From: Flammeovirgaceae bacterium UBA4465
GTDB taxonomy: Bacteria > Bacteroidota > Bacteroidia > Cytophagales > Cyclobacteriaceae
Assembly (NCBI GenBank): GCA_905182655.1
Contig: CAJJCN010000022.1
Location: forward strand, 26,107-90,106
Direction of reading: 5' to 3'
Length of the DNA: 64,000 bases
Part shown: one piece after another, positions 1 through 10,064 of the stretch
How the letters are laid out: each line of letters begins with the position of its first letter
How positions within the stretch are numbered: position 1 is the stretch's first letter
The notes under the pieces: generated by a model
The model's database searches: none
Seen by the model: only the letters and a program-made list of their open reading frames with translations
What the model was told of the DNA's origin: nothing
Made by a program: the position numbers and the translations under genes

Positions 1-1094
1 TCTCCATAGCTGGCTACATCTGACTGCATCAAATCAAAATCTGATTGAATGCCCAATAATTGAAATCTATACGGTGCTAAGCGTATTTCAACCGTGCCCG
101 TTACATTCTTTTGGGATGAGATTAAAAAGGCCTCTATGTTTCTCATGACAGGGTCTAGGTATTGACCTTCGTGCATTAGACTTCCATAAAAAGCAGCCAT
201 TTGATCCTTAATAAACAATTGCTGCTTTGATAAAGTATGTTTCTCGAGTAAGTGATGCCCTTTGATGAGCATTAATGGCCCGGCTGCTTCGAATCCTACG
301 CGTCCTTTGATACCTATGATCGTATCTCCTACATGCACATCCCGCCCAATTGCATACTTACCGCCCAATTCATTTAAACGCTTAATTACGTCAATAGGAG
401 TCATAATCGAGCCGTTCAGACCAACGGGTTCACCCTTTTCAAACCTTATCTCAACTACTTCAGAAGCAATCTCTTGAAGTTGATTTGGAAATGCTTCTTC
501 AGGTAACACCCCATTTGAGGTAAGGGTCTCCTTACCACCGATAGAAGTTCCCCACAACCCTTGATTAATTGAATACAGTGCTTTTTCCCAAAGACCCTCT
601 ACGCCATGCTGCTGCAAATAAGAAATTTCTTCTTCGCGAGACAATGCCAGATCTCTGATAGGTGTAATGATCTCAATTTGAGGGCAAATCGTTTGAAAAA
701 TAAGGTCAAATCTAATCTGATCATTTCCAGCACCTGTACTGCCATGCGCGATGGCATCTACCTCCATTTCTATAGCCAAATAAGCCAGTGCCATAGCTTG
801 AAATACGCGCTCTGCACTCACTGAAAGAGGATAAGTATTGTTTTTTAATACATTTCCAAAGATTAAATACTTTATTCCTTGTTGATAAAAATTCTCCGTC
901 TGGTCAAGGAATTTATAGTCAGTCACACCTAGTTTCAAGGCCTTTGTCTTTAACTGATCTGCAGCTGCCTCATCAAACCCTCCGGTATTAATCGTGGCCG
1001 CAACTACCTCAAAGCCCCTGTCTTTTACCAAATGCACCGCACAATAAGAGGTGTCTAAGCCCCCGCTGAAGGCTAGTAGTACTTTTTTCTTCAT
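1..1094 (-). CDS. argG: argininosuccinate synthase (3' part runs off window start)
   Basis: Minus-strand translation from 1094 starts MKKKVLLAFSGGLDTSYCAVHLVKDRGFEVVAATINTGGFDE, with AHGSTGAGNDQIRFD further on; argininosuccinate synthase motifs. Absent from the ORF track, probably because it is truncated by the window edge. Confidence 0.93.
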   Translation of the reverse strand, partial: MKKKVLLAFSGGLDTSYCAVHLVKDRGFEVVAATINTGGFDEAAADQLKTKALKLGVTDYKFLDQTENFYQQGIKYLIFGNVLKNNTYPLSVSAERVFQAMALAYLAIEMEVDAIAHGSTGAGNDQIRFDLIFQTICPQIEIITPIRDLALSREEEISYLQQHGVEGLWEKALYSINQGLWGTSIGGKETLTSNGVLPEEAFPNQLQEIASEVVEIRFEKGEPVGLNGSIMTPIDVIKRLNELGGKYAIGRDVHVGDTIIGIKGRVGFEAAGPLMLIKGHHLLEKHTLSKQQLFIKDQMAAFYGSLMHEGQYLDPVMRNIEAFLISSQKNVTGTVEIRLAPYRFQLLGIQSDFDLMQSDVASYG

Positions 1095-1723
1095 ATTGAT
1101 ATTTTATTATCGCCCATCTTATTCTTAATATTGATCCATCTACTGACCCATTTAGACTTATTCCAGAAATGTTTTTTCTTTATCTTGTTAACCACTGGAT
1201 CATATAACATTCCTGTGCAGAGACAGTTACTCCGTTTCTTTTTTTGTAAAATCTCATAGTTAACACAACTCTGACAGCCTTTCCAAAACGCATCATCATC
1301 AGTCAATTCACTAAAGGTTACTGGCTCATAACCCAATTCTGAATTTATTTTCATTACCGGCAACGATGTGGTCAACCCAAAGAGTTTAGCTTCAGGAAAC
1401 ATTTTTATGGAATGCTGAAAAGCGAGCTTTTTGATCTTTTTAGCCACTCCTTGGTTTCTAAATTTATGATGGATGACGAGTCCGGAATTGGCTACGTATT
1501 TGGTGTTCCCCCAACTTTCTATATAGCAAAATCCGACGAGCTCTCCCACACGTGAGACCGCAATAATGGCCTTGTGCTCGTTTATTTTTTGTGTGATGTA
1601 ACTAGGCGAACGTCTGGCAATGCCCGTTCCCCTTTTTTTGGCACTCTCTTCTATCAAGGCAGATATATCATTGGCATATCCCACATGATGGAATGAAGCG
1701 ATTTGAATTACAATTGAATCCAT
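1091..1723 (-). CDS. GNAT-family N-acetyltransferase (possibly an N-acetylglutamate synthase-like protein)
   Basis: 210-aa ORF with GNAT-like core (SGLVIHHKFRNQGVAKKIKKLAF); overlaps the argG start (ATGA), implying an operon. Confidence 0.8.
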   Translation of the reverse strand: MDSIVIQIASFHHVGYANDISALIEESAKKRGTGIARRSPSYITQKINEHKAIIAVSRVGELVGFCYIESWGNTKYVANSGLVIHHKFRNQGVAKKIKKLAFQHSIKMFPEAKLFGLTTSLPVMKINSELGYEPVTFSELTDDDAFWKGCQSCVNYEILQKKKRSNCLCTGMLYDPVVNKIKKKHFWNKSKWVSRWINIKNKMGDNKISI

Positions 1724-1806
1724 TGCTTGATTTAATAAATAAAAGAATAATAAAAAGATGTATGAGGGTCGACCGTTCCGCGTGGGAGGTCATGTTGATA
1801 TATAGG

Positions 1807-1872
1807 CTAACGCCTAGCCGGGAATATCGGCCTTAAGAGAAAATTGGGTGCTATGTAAAGAATTGAAAGCAT
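1807..1872 (-). other. candidate 21-aa leader ORF MLSILYIAPNFLLRPIFPARR*
   Basis: Minus-strand ORF 5' of the GNAT-argG operon ending AGG CGT TAG; the GGCTA-GGCGT-TAGCC hairpin (1805-1819) covers the two Arg codons and the stop. Confidence 0.2.
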
Positions 1873-2001
1873 GTTTTACAACGCAAGAATAATATTAATT
1901 ATTAATTTTATCTAATTTATCTAGTAAAAAATAGGGTAAAACTATCTAAACCACTTAAAAAAGAGAAATAACCCGTTTTGGAGGCTCATGTACTTAATGA
2001 T

Positions 2002-2151
2002 TTACTCCCGTTCACCAGATGACTCTGCTGAATTGACTATCTCGTAATGAATCCTTTTTCCACTTTGTGGCCTTTGCAGGAAATTCTTGATAAATGTATA
2101 AAATCCGCTTGGATAAAGTTCCGACCACTCAAATAATAATGGCACATTCAT
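2002..2151 (-). CDS. small hypothetical protein (49 aa), not in the supplied ORF track
   Basis: Minus-strand ORF MNVPLLFEWSELYPSGFYTFIKNFLQRPQSGKRIHYEIVNSAESSGERE*; AGGA lies just upstream of the ATG. Confidence 0.4.
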   Translation of the reverse strand: MNVPLLFEWSELYPSGFYTFIKNFLQRPQSGKRIHYEIVNSAESSGERE

Positions 2152-2207
2152 AAGTTCCTAATCCCTAATTATATATAAATTATTGTAGAATTAATTGTAC
2201 TTATCAA

Positions 2208-5200
2208 ATGAAACTCGAAGGAATAATTATAATAATTGGCTTGCTTTTTTTCAACGCTCAAGTTTTTTCGCAAGAAACAGTAACGCCAAACGATGTTCAC
2301 GACGAACGCGTCCATGCCTATGCATTTATAAATGCTCACCTGTTTGTTGATTATCAAACCCAAATTGAACATGCGACTTTACTGATAAAAGAGGGTAAAG
2401 TCATTCAAATAGGGACCAACCTTACTGCTCCTTTGGGTTATATCGTGGTTGATCTCAAGGGTAAGTATATCTACCCCTCTTTAATTGACCTACATACACA
2501 TTATGGACTTCCAAAAGTAGCGCTTGCCACGTCCCGGGGATTTAGCGGTGCAGAGCAAATGCTCACCAAGACGCCCGGCGCTTATAATGCCAATGAAGCC
2601 ATCAAATCAGATTTTAATGCGAGTGAAGTATTTAATAATAATGATAAAACGGCTACGAACTTCCGTAAAATAGGCTTTGGATCTGTCCTTTCCTTTAGGG
2701 CAGATGGTATTGCACGAGGTACCTCAACTTTTACAACCCTTGGGGATAATCCAAATAAAAACATCCTTATCCAAAATGCTGCCGCCCATTACTCTCTTAA
2801 TAAGGGAACCTCTAAACAATATTATCCAGGCTCTACCATGGGCTATATTTCCTTATTACGTCAAACTTATTTAGATGCTGCATGGTACGGGCAGTTCAAC
2901 CCTCGCCCCTTTTTAGATCAATCACTTGAGGCCTGGATCGCTGAGCAAAATTTACCCCAATTTTTTGATGCCGGAGGATGGATTAATGTACTCAGAGCTG
3001 ATAAAGTTGGCGATGAATTTGGCGTTCAATATGTGATAAAAAGTGGTGGTGATGCCTACAAAAGAATTGAGGAAATTAAAGCGACTGGAGCCACGCTCAT
3101 CGTACCTGTAAATTTCCCAGAAACCTACGATGTTGATGATCCTATTGATGCCTTTTCGGTCTCGTTGGCTGACATGAAACATTGGGAACTGGCTCCCTCA
3201 AATTTAGCTAAACTCGAAGCAGCTGGTATCAGTTTTGCCATTACAAGTGATGGGCTTACTAAAAAATCAAAGTTTCTGACTCATATCCGTAAGGCCATAG
3301 ATCATGGCCTTTCTGAGTCAATGGCACTCAAAGCCCTGACACTTACACCCGCAGAACTGATCCAAATAAATCATCAAGTTGGATCCTTGAGACCCAATAT
3401 GCTGGCCAACTTCATTATTACCTCCGGTAAATTATTCGATAAAAAAACCATCATCCATGAAAATTGGGTACAAGGAAGACCTTACCGTTTCCAGTCATTG
3501 AGTACCGAGAATTATGAAGGGAAGTATACCCTAACCTTAGACAATAAAGATTACGAGATGAAGATCACCGGAGCCGCTGGGTCAGAAAAAGCCAAACTTA
3601 TCCTCAATGACTCCGTTACACATGACATAAAATCAACATTAACGACTACACTAGTCACATTTAGCTTTCCTCTAAATAAAAAAACCATTAGACTCTCGGG
3701 CTGGCGAACCGCTTCAGGTTGGAAAGGAACCGGTCAATTAGCCGATGGCAAATGGGTCCAATGGAAGTCCACACGCATAAGTGATTTAGACTCAAAACAA
3801 GAAAAAAAGAAATTGACTACGCCTCCAAAGGATCCTCTAGGACCGGTAATTTTTCCATTTATCGCATATGGTAATGAGACGCATCCGCAACAACAAACCC
3901 TACTTATAAAAAACACCACTGTATGGACCAATGAAGCCATGGGTGTGTTAGAAGATACAGATGTGTTATTAAAAGAAGGAAAAATTTCAAAGGTGGGTAA
4001 AAACCTCCAAGATCCTTCAGCCCTGGTCATCGATGGTAGTGGGAAACACTTGACCAGTGGCATTATTGATGAACATACCCATATCGGAGGTGGGGGTAAT
4101 GATCGAGCTACTAACTCATCCATGGTCCGGATAGGAGATCAGCTGAATTCCGAAGACATTAATATTTACCGGGCCCTCGCCGGCGGCGTTACAGCAGTTC
4201 AGGTACTTCATGGTTCAGCCAACCCAGTCGGTGGTCAATCCGCCTTGATCAAGTTGCGTTGGGGAGTAGCTCCAGATGAATTGAAAATCAAAAATGCAGA
4301 TGGCTATATCAAATTTGCCTTAGGTGAAAACGTAAAAAGATCTCGAAATTCCAGTTCTACCCGTTTTCCCCAAACTAGAATGGGTGTCGAACAAGTTTAT
4401 ATGGATGGGTTCACCCAAGCCCTCGCTTACGGTAAAGAGTGGTCTGTCTACGACGGGCTTCCAAAAAAATCAAAAATTAGGATGCCTCAACCTAGGCGCA
4501 ATTTGGTAGACGAAACCATGTTGGAAATTATTAATAAGGAGCGCTTTATTACTTGCCACTCTTATGTTCAATCTGAGATCAATATGCTGATGAAGGTCGC
4601 AGAGCAATTCAATTTTAACATCAATACCTTCACGCACATCTTGGAAGGATACAAAGTTGCTGACAAAATGAAAGCCCATGGCGCAGGTGCTTCAACCTTT
4701 TCTGATTGGTGGAATTACAAATGGGAAGTGCGTTATGCCATTCCATATAATGCAGCTATCATGTATACTGAAGGGGTTGTTACAGCTATCAATTCAGATG
4801 ATTCCAACAGCGGGAGAAGACTGAATCAAGAAGCGGCAAAATCCGTAAAATATGGAGGACTGTCCGAAGAAAATGTATGGAAAATGGTTACACTCAATCC
4901 CGCCAAATTACTTCATTTGGATGACCGAATGGGAAGTGTCAAGGTAGGTAAAGATGCCGATATCGTACTCTGGACAGATCATCCCCTTTCTGTATATGCT
5001 AAAGTAGAAAAAACCATTGTTGATGGTATTGTCTATTTCGATGTGGAAAAGGACAAAGCCTCCAGAGCTATGATCCAGTCAGAGCGGGCCAGACTTATTC
5101 AAAAGATGAAAAACGCAAAGAAAAGTGGTGCTCCCACGGAGCGCCGAAGCTCGAAAATATTTATTGAATTTGACTGCGATGATGACCACTTGGCTACCTC

Positions 5201-5225
5201 ATTTGATCTGGATACAAAAGAATAA
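2208..5225 (+). CDS. secreted amidohydrolase family protein with two amidohydrolase domains
   Basis: N-terminal signal peptide; domain 1 has YPSLIDLHTHYGLP; domain 2 has GIIDEHTHIGGGG, FITCHSY, FTHILEGYK and INSDDSN (metal-ligand pattern). Confidence 0.88.
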   Translation: MKLEGIIIIIGLLFFNAQVFSQETVTPNDVHDERVHAYAFINAHLFVDYQTQIEHATLLIKEGKVIQIGTNLTAPLGYIVVDLKGKYIYPSLIDLHTHYGLPKVALATSRGFSGAEQMLTKTPGAYNANEAIKSDFNASEVFNNNDKTATNFRKIGFGSVLSFRADGIARGTSTFTTLGDNPNKNILIQNAAAHYSLNKGTSKQYYPGSTMGYISLLRQTYLDAAWYGQFNPRPFLDQSLEAWIAEQNLPQFFDAGGWINVLRADKVGDEFGVQYVIKSGGDAYKRIEEIKATGATLIVPVNFPETYDVDDPIDAFSVSLADMKHWELAPSNLAKLEAAGISFAITSDGLTKKSKFLTHIRKAIDHGLSESMALKALTLTPAELIQINHQVGSLRPNMLANFIITSGKLFDKKTIIHENWVQGRPYRFQSLSTENYEGKYTLTLDNKDYEMKITGAAGSEKAKLILNDSVTHDIKSTLTTTLVTFSFPLNKKTIRLSGWRTASGWKGTGQLADGKWVQWKSTRISDLDSKQEKKKLTTPPKDPLGPVIFPFIAYGNETHPQQQTLLIKNTTVWTNEAMGVLEDTDVLLKEGKISKVGKNLQDPSALVIDGSGKHLTSGIIDEHTHIGGGGNDRATNSSMVRIGDQLNSEDINIYRALAGGVTAVQVLHGSANPVGGQSALIKLRWGVAPDELKIKNADGYIKFALGENVKRSRNSSSTRFPQTRMGVEQVYMDGFTQALAYGKEWSVYDGLPKKSKIRMPQPRRNLVDETMLEIINKERFITCHSYVQSEINMLMKVAEQFNFNINTFTHILEGYKVADKMKAHGAGASTFSDWWNYKWEVRYAIPYNAAIMYTEGVVTAINSDDSNSGRRLNQEAAKSVKYGGLSEENVWKMVTLNPAKLLHLDDRMGSVKVGKDADIVLWTDHPLSVYAKVEKTIVDGIVYFDVEKDKASRAMIQSERARLIQKMKNAKKSGAPTERRSSKIFIEFDCDDDHLATSFDLDTKE

Positions 5226-5264
5226 ATAAAAGATCTCAGATCAATTACATCTAACATATTAAAC

Positions 5265-6566
5265 ATGAAGAAAATTATTAATCTCTCCCTCGGAATATGG
5301 ATGACCCTTTCGGTCAACGCTCAAGTGCCCGTACCCGCACCATCCCAAGATCAACCCATCCTTCTTGTAGGGGGGTTGGCTCATATAGGCAATGGAGAAG
5401 TGATTCAAAATTCACTTATAGGATTTGATAACGGGAAAATAATTCTGGTTGCCGAATCATCAGATAATGTTACTGATTCCTCTGGCTACAAAGTCATTAA
5501 TATTACGGGAAAACATGTTTATCCAGGATTCATACTCCCCAACTCACAGATAGGATTGCAAGAAGTAAGTGCGATAAGAGCCATGAGCGATATGGACGAA
5601 CGAGGAGAGATGAATCCCAATGTAAGATCTGTCATATCCTACAACACCGATTCTGAATTTATTCCAACCTTTCGGTTCAATGGAATTTTAAGTGCAGAAA
5701 CGACTCCCGTAGGTGGCCGGATTTCTGGAACGTCTTCGGTCATGGAAATGGAAGGTTGGAATTGGGAAGATGCGGCACATACCGTGGACATGGGTATCCA
5801 CATGAATTGGCCTTCAAAGATGAATCGAAAATATGATTACAGCACTTATACGGCAAAAATGGAACCTAACATAAAATATAATGAGTCCATTGCCACATTG
5901 AAAGGACTTTTTGAGGATGCCCTCGCTTATGGAGCTACGCAAGACCCATCCATCAACTTAAAATTAGCTGCGCTACAAGGGCTTTTCAATGGAAATTTAA
6001 TTCTATTTATTCATGCTGGAACTTCCAAGGAAATTATAGAAAGTGTCCTTTTCGCTAAAGATATTGGCATACAGAAAATGGTGATCATTGCTGGTAGTCA
6101 CCTCTTGAATGTAGCTGGATTCTTAAAGGAACATAATATTGGTGTGATTATACCCCCCACACACAGTATGCCCAGTCGGGTAGATGAAGACGTCTATGGT
6201 CCATATAAACTCCCCGCTCAATTGTTTGAAGCAGGGCTTACCGTCTCCCTTTCACATCGCGGTATGCTCGCCCATGGAAGGAACCTGCCTTTCTTTGCGG
6301 GTACAGCAGCTGCTTACGGTTTAGATAAAGAAGAAGCCTTAAAAATGATTACTTCTAACACGGCCAAGCTCCTGGGTATAGATGATCGCTTAGGCTCGTT
6401 GACTGTGGGAAAAGATGCTACGTTATTTGTCTCTGAAGGGGATGCCTTAGATTTTAGAACCAATATTTTGTCCCATGCCTTCATTAGTGGAAAACAAGTG
6501 ACCCTGGACAATAAACAACAGGAATTGTATCAAAGATTTTCTAAAAAATATGGCCATATAGACTGA
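5265..6566 (+). CDS. amidohydrolase-like protein (HxH motif not conserved)
   Basis: Signal peptide; amidohydrolase-like fold motifs HVYPGFILPNSQIGL and LGIDDRLGSLTVGKDATLFV; follows the two-domain amidohydrolase by 39 bp. Confidence 0.82.
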   Translation: MKKIINLSLGIWMTLSVNAQVPVPAPSQDQPILLVGGLAHIGNGEVIQNSLIGFDNGKIILVAESSDNVTDSSGYKVINITGKHVYPGFILPNSQIGLQEVSAIRAMSDMDERGEMNPNVRSVISYNTDSEFIPTFRFNGILSAETTPVGGRISGTSSVMEMEGWNWEDAAHTVDMGIHMNWPSKMNRKYDYSTYTAKMEPNIKYNESIATLKGLFEDALAYGATQDPSINLKLAALQGLFNGNLILFIHAGTSKEIIESVLFAKDIGIQKMVIIAGSHLLNVAGFLKEHNIGVIIPPTHSMPSRVDEDVYGPYKLPAQLFEAGLTVSLSHRGMLAHGRNLPFFAGTAAAYGLDKEEALKMITSNTAKLLGIDDRLGSLTVGKDATLFVSEGDALDFRTNILSHAFISGKQVTLDNKQQELYQRFSKKYGHID

Positions 6567-6788
6567 TCTACGAGGCGGTTATGATATCTATAAAGCACGG
6601 GATTCCGAATATCTATTGAGGTCTGTCATCAACTATGCGCTTCTATGTAACTATTGGGCTGACGCCATGCGATGCATCTTTTTATAATCGCTACTCACAC
6701 ATCACAAATACGATGGACAATTAGGTTTTATCCGAACAGGACTCAGGTGTTGTAACATACACAAAGGACTGAAAACACTTCCTTAAGC

Positions 6789-7400
6789 TTAAAGAGCAAT
6801 ACCAATAAAAGACTTGAAGGCCAAGCCCATAAGACCTGTGATCAGCATCGTGATACCCAAACCTTTGAGGCCTGAGGGAACCTTCGAATATTTTAATTTT
6901 TCTCGGATCGCAGCCAAGGCTATGATGGCCAAGAAAAATCCAAAACCAGACCCAAAACCATATGAAGTAGCCTCAATGATGTTATAGTCCTTCTGGACCA
7001 TAAACAATGAAGAGCCTAGAATAGCACAATTAACTGCGATTAAGGGTAAAAAGATACCCAATGAACCATAAAGAGCCGGAGAAAGTTTCTCAATAATCAT
7101 CTCCACCAATTGAACCATTGAAGCAATTACAGCAATGAACATAATGAATTGAAGAAAAGTCAAGTCAATAGACTCAAAGCTTCCATCTATCCACGTCAAG
7201 GCCCCTTCTTTCAGAACATATTCTTGAAGTAACCAATTAACAGGGACCGTTAAAGTGAGTACAAAAACTACCGCTAAACCAAGACCAAAAGCGGTTTCTA
7301 CTTTTTTAGATACCGCCAAAAATGAACACATGCCTAAATAATAGGCAAAAATCATGTTGTCTATAAAAATCCCCCTGAGTGCTATATTAAAAACTTCCAT
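6789..7400 (-). CDS. nqrE: Na+-translocating NADH:quinone reductase subunit E
   Basis: [41 protein letters not shown]; the listed ORF begins at 7454 but the likely start is Met at 7400. Confidence 0.94.
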   Translation of the reverse strand: MEVFNIALRGIFIDNMIFAYYLGMCSFLAVSKKVETAFGLGLAVVFVLTLTVPVNWLLQEYVLKEGALTWIDGSFESIDLTFLQFIMFIAVIASMVQLVEMIIEKLSPALYGSLGIFLPLIAVNCAILGSSLFMVQKDYNIIEATSYGFGSGFGFFLAIIALAAIREKLKYSKVPSGLKGLGITMLITGLMGLAFKSFIGIAL

Positions 7401-7414
7401 TGTGCTCTGTTCTT

Positions 7415-8095
7415 TTAATTTTCTACGTATCCTGACTTTGATCTTTGAATCCAAATGAGAATGCCTAATACGACAAACGCACCTATTGAGTCTACCATCA
7501 GGCCATTGGTAGGAAAAGTGGTCCAGCCTATGGCTTCAAAAATTTTGAAATCAAAAATTGAACCTGACCCCAATAATTCTCTAAAAAAGGCAACGGTTAA
7601 GATGATCCATGCATAGCCAAATCCAGAGCCTAAACCATCCAATATGGAATCGTAGGGTTTGTTGGCCATGGCAAAAGCTTCAAGCCGACCCATTACAATA
7701 CAATTGGTGATGATCAGTCCAACATAAGCACCTAAAACCTTGTACATATCGTAACTGTAGGCTTTTAAAAATTCACTTACCAGCGTTACCAAAGTAGCTA
7801 CTACGGCCAATTGAACAATGATCCTGATCCGACCAGGAATCAAGTTTCGCATCAATGAAATAATTAAATTAGCAAAGACGATGACAAAAACTACTGCGAT
7901 TGACATCACTAAAGTAGGCTCTAACTTCACAGTAACCGCCAAAGCAGAGCAAATACCCAATACTTGGATCGTAATAGGATTGTCATCCGACAACGGATCA
8001 GTAACAATGTTCTTTCTCCTTTTTGATAAAAATGGTTCAGCAGGTTTTTTTTCTACCTTTAGTTCTTTTTCTACTACAGTCGCTTCAGCACTCAT
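7415..8095 (-). CDS. nqrD: Na+-translocating NADH:quinone reductase subunit D
   Basis: [43 protein letters not shown]; in nqr gene order. Confidence 0.94.
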   Translation of the reverse strand: MSAEATVVEKELKVEKKPAEPFLSKRRKNIVTDPLSDDNPITIQVLGICSALAVTVKLEPTLVMSIAVVFVIVFANLIISLMRNLIPGRIRIIVQLAVVATLVTLVSEFLKAYSYDMYKVLGAYVGLIITNCIVMGRLEAFAMANKPYDSILDGLGSGFGYAWIILTVAFFRELLGSGSIFDFKIFEAIGWTTFPTNGLMVDSIGAFVVLGILIWIQRSKSGYVEN

Positions 8096-8116
8096 ATTAA
8101 TCTCGTTAGTCGTTTT

Positions 8117-8878
8117 CTAGTTAATTGCAATTTCATTTTGACCCTTCGTATTCTTGATAAAACTTTGATAACAACCCAAATATTCTTTCAACATTTTATT
8201 GACCCCTTTGGCAGTTATGGTCGCCCCAGAAAGGCCGTCGACCTCGTGCGTACTCAGCCCCATTTTACCCTCTCCTTTGACCATGGTAATGGATTCTAAG
8301 TCACCTGCCTCATTAAATATTTTTTTGTTTTCCTTATAACGATTTCTCACCTTTTCTTCTGTAATTCTAGCGCCTAGCCCAGGAGTTTCTCCTTTATGAT
8401 CAAAGGCAACTCCCTTTACCGTATTGAGGTCCGATTCTAAAGCAATATAGCCAGAGATCCAATCCCAAAGCCCCAATCCAAACATAGGAAAAACATAGGC
8501 CTCAACGACGTTGGGATCCGATTCATTTAATATCATATAAATGGGATACAATCGATCCTCTCTAGCTATTTTATGATTTTTTTGCGCATTTACCTTTTCA
8601 GCAATCAACGGATTACCTTTCGCATCTGTAGAAATGATTTCACCTTCAATATCTACCACGACAGATTTAACGCGGGCTTTATATAGATTCAGAATCTCTT
8701 CTGGTGTATTGAAAGTTGAAATATCCATTACAGCGCCCAAAATTTTCTTTTTAGTGTCTAACTCGACTTGTTTGTCTTGAGCAGGTTTTAATAAAACCGA
8801 AGTCAGAGACATGGCTCCACCGATCAAAACCGTCATGATTGCGGAAAAAACTAGGATGTAAATATTAGATCGTTGCAC
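8117..8878 (-). CDS. nqrC: Na+-translocating NADH:quinone reductase subunit C
   Basis: FMN-attachment motif DGLSGATITAKGV; GLGLWDWISGYIAL; position in nqr cluster. Confidence 0.94.
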   Translation of the reverse strand: MQRSNIYILVFSAIMTVLIGGAMSLTSVLLKPAQDKQVELDTKKKILGAVMDISTFNTPEEILNLYKARVKSVVVDIEGEIISTDAKGNPLIAEKVNAQKNHKIAREDRLYPIYMILNESDPNVVEAYVFPMFGLGLWDWISGYIALESDLNTVKGVAFDHKGETPGLGARITEEKVRNRYKENKKIFNEAGDLESITMVKGEGKMGLSTHEVDGLSGATITAKGVNKMLKEYLGCYQSFIKNTKGQNEIAIN

Positions 8879-10061
8879 GTTTTAATCTTCTTTTTTTGTG
8901 AGCTTCTACTACGTAATAATCAATTAAGGGGGCGAATACATTCATAAAGAGTACCGCTAACATAATGCCTTCAGGATAAGCCGGGTTAGAAATTCTAATG
9001 ATTACCGTAAGCACACCAATCATGAACCCATAGATCCACTTACCTGTTTCCGTTTGCGCAGCGGATACGGGATCTGTAGCCATAAATACCGCTCCAAAAG
9101 CCAATCCTCCAACCACAAGATGGTAATGTGCCGGCAGCAACATAAAACTATTGGTACCCGCTAGATTGTATACCATTCCCATCACCCAGGCACCTCCAAA
9201 TACAGATAATATAATTTTCCAACTACCTACCCCCGTAATGACTAAAATGGCTGCACCGATTAAGCACATAAGCACTGAGGTTTCACCAATACTTCCGGGT
9301 ATGACCCCCAAGAATAAATTCCAAAAATCAAACATTCCTGCATACCAATGCCCGCCTAGGCCCGCCATCACCTCTGTCCCATTCGCTGCTGCTGCTGCTC
9401 CATAGGATAACAAGGTAGCTCCTGAAAAACCATCAACAGCCACTTGATCCCCTAAATAAGTCCAGACCATATCTCCTGATATTTGAGAGGGGTACGCAAA
9501 ATAAAGGAATGCGCGAGAGGTTAAAGCAACATTGAGTATATTCATCCCCGTGCCTCCAAACACCTCTTTGGCGATGATAACACCAAACACAGTTGCCATA
9601 GCTACTTGCCACAGAGGAATGGTTGCGGGCATGACCAACGGAATTAAAATTCCCGTCACCAAAAAACCTTCTTCAATCGGATGATTCCTAATGACGCAAA
9701 AGGCGAACTCTACTCCCAAGCCTACTCCATAAGAAACGATTAAAATGGGTATCACTTGTCCCGCTCCCAATAAAAATTTACTTAGAAAAGTCGCATCGAC
9801 CACCCCTGTAGCTAAAAAATGTTGATGGCCTACATTCCACATGCCAAACAGCAAACAAGGAATTAAGGCAACTATGACGGTAAACATCACTCGTTTTAGA
9901 TCCGCAGCATCTTTGACCTGAACACCTGTTGATCCTGTAGTCAGACTCGGCTTAAAAAAAATCGTCCTATGGCCTTCATATAAGGTATGTAATTTTTCAT
10001 ATTTAGCACCCTTCTCAACATGAGGTTTGATGCTATCAAATAAATTTTGTAATAATTTCAT
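8865..10061 (-). CDS. nqrB: Na+-translocating NADH:quinone reductase subunit B
   Basis: Membrane protein with FMN site DGFSGATLLS; overlaps the nqrC start. Confidence 0.95.
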   Translation of the reverse strand: MKLLQNLFDSIKPHVEKGAKYEKLHTLYEGHRTIFFKPSLTTGSTGVQVKDAADLKRVMFTVIVALIPCLLFGMWNVGHQHFLATGVVDATFLSKFLLGAGQVIPILIVSYGVGLGVEFAFCVIRNHPIEEGFLVTGILIPLVMPATIPLWQVAMATVFGVIIAKEVFGGTGMNILNVALTSRAFLYFAYPSQISGDMVWTYLGDQVAVDGFSGATLLSYGAAAAANGTEVMAGLGGHWYAGMFDFWNLFLGVIPGSIGETSVLMCLIGAAILVITGVGSWKIILSVFGGAWVMGMVYNLAGTNSFMLLPAHYHLVVGGLAFGAVFMATDPVSAAQTETGKWIYGFMIGVLTVIIRISNPAYPEGIMLAVLFMNVFAPLIDYYVVEAHKKRRLKRATI

Positions 10062-10064
10062 TAA

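Noticed and set aside
262-824. 71- and 72-aa plus-strand ORFs at the window start
   Set aside because: Antisense to argG, which continues through the window edge on the minus strand.
2169-5317. Multiple 60-130 aa ORFs antisense to or shifted against the amidohydrolase genes (e.g. 3734..4123 -)
   Set aside because: Lie wholly or mostly within well-supported coding regions on the other strand/frame, with no recognisable motifs; treated as shadow ORFs.
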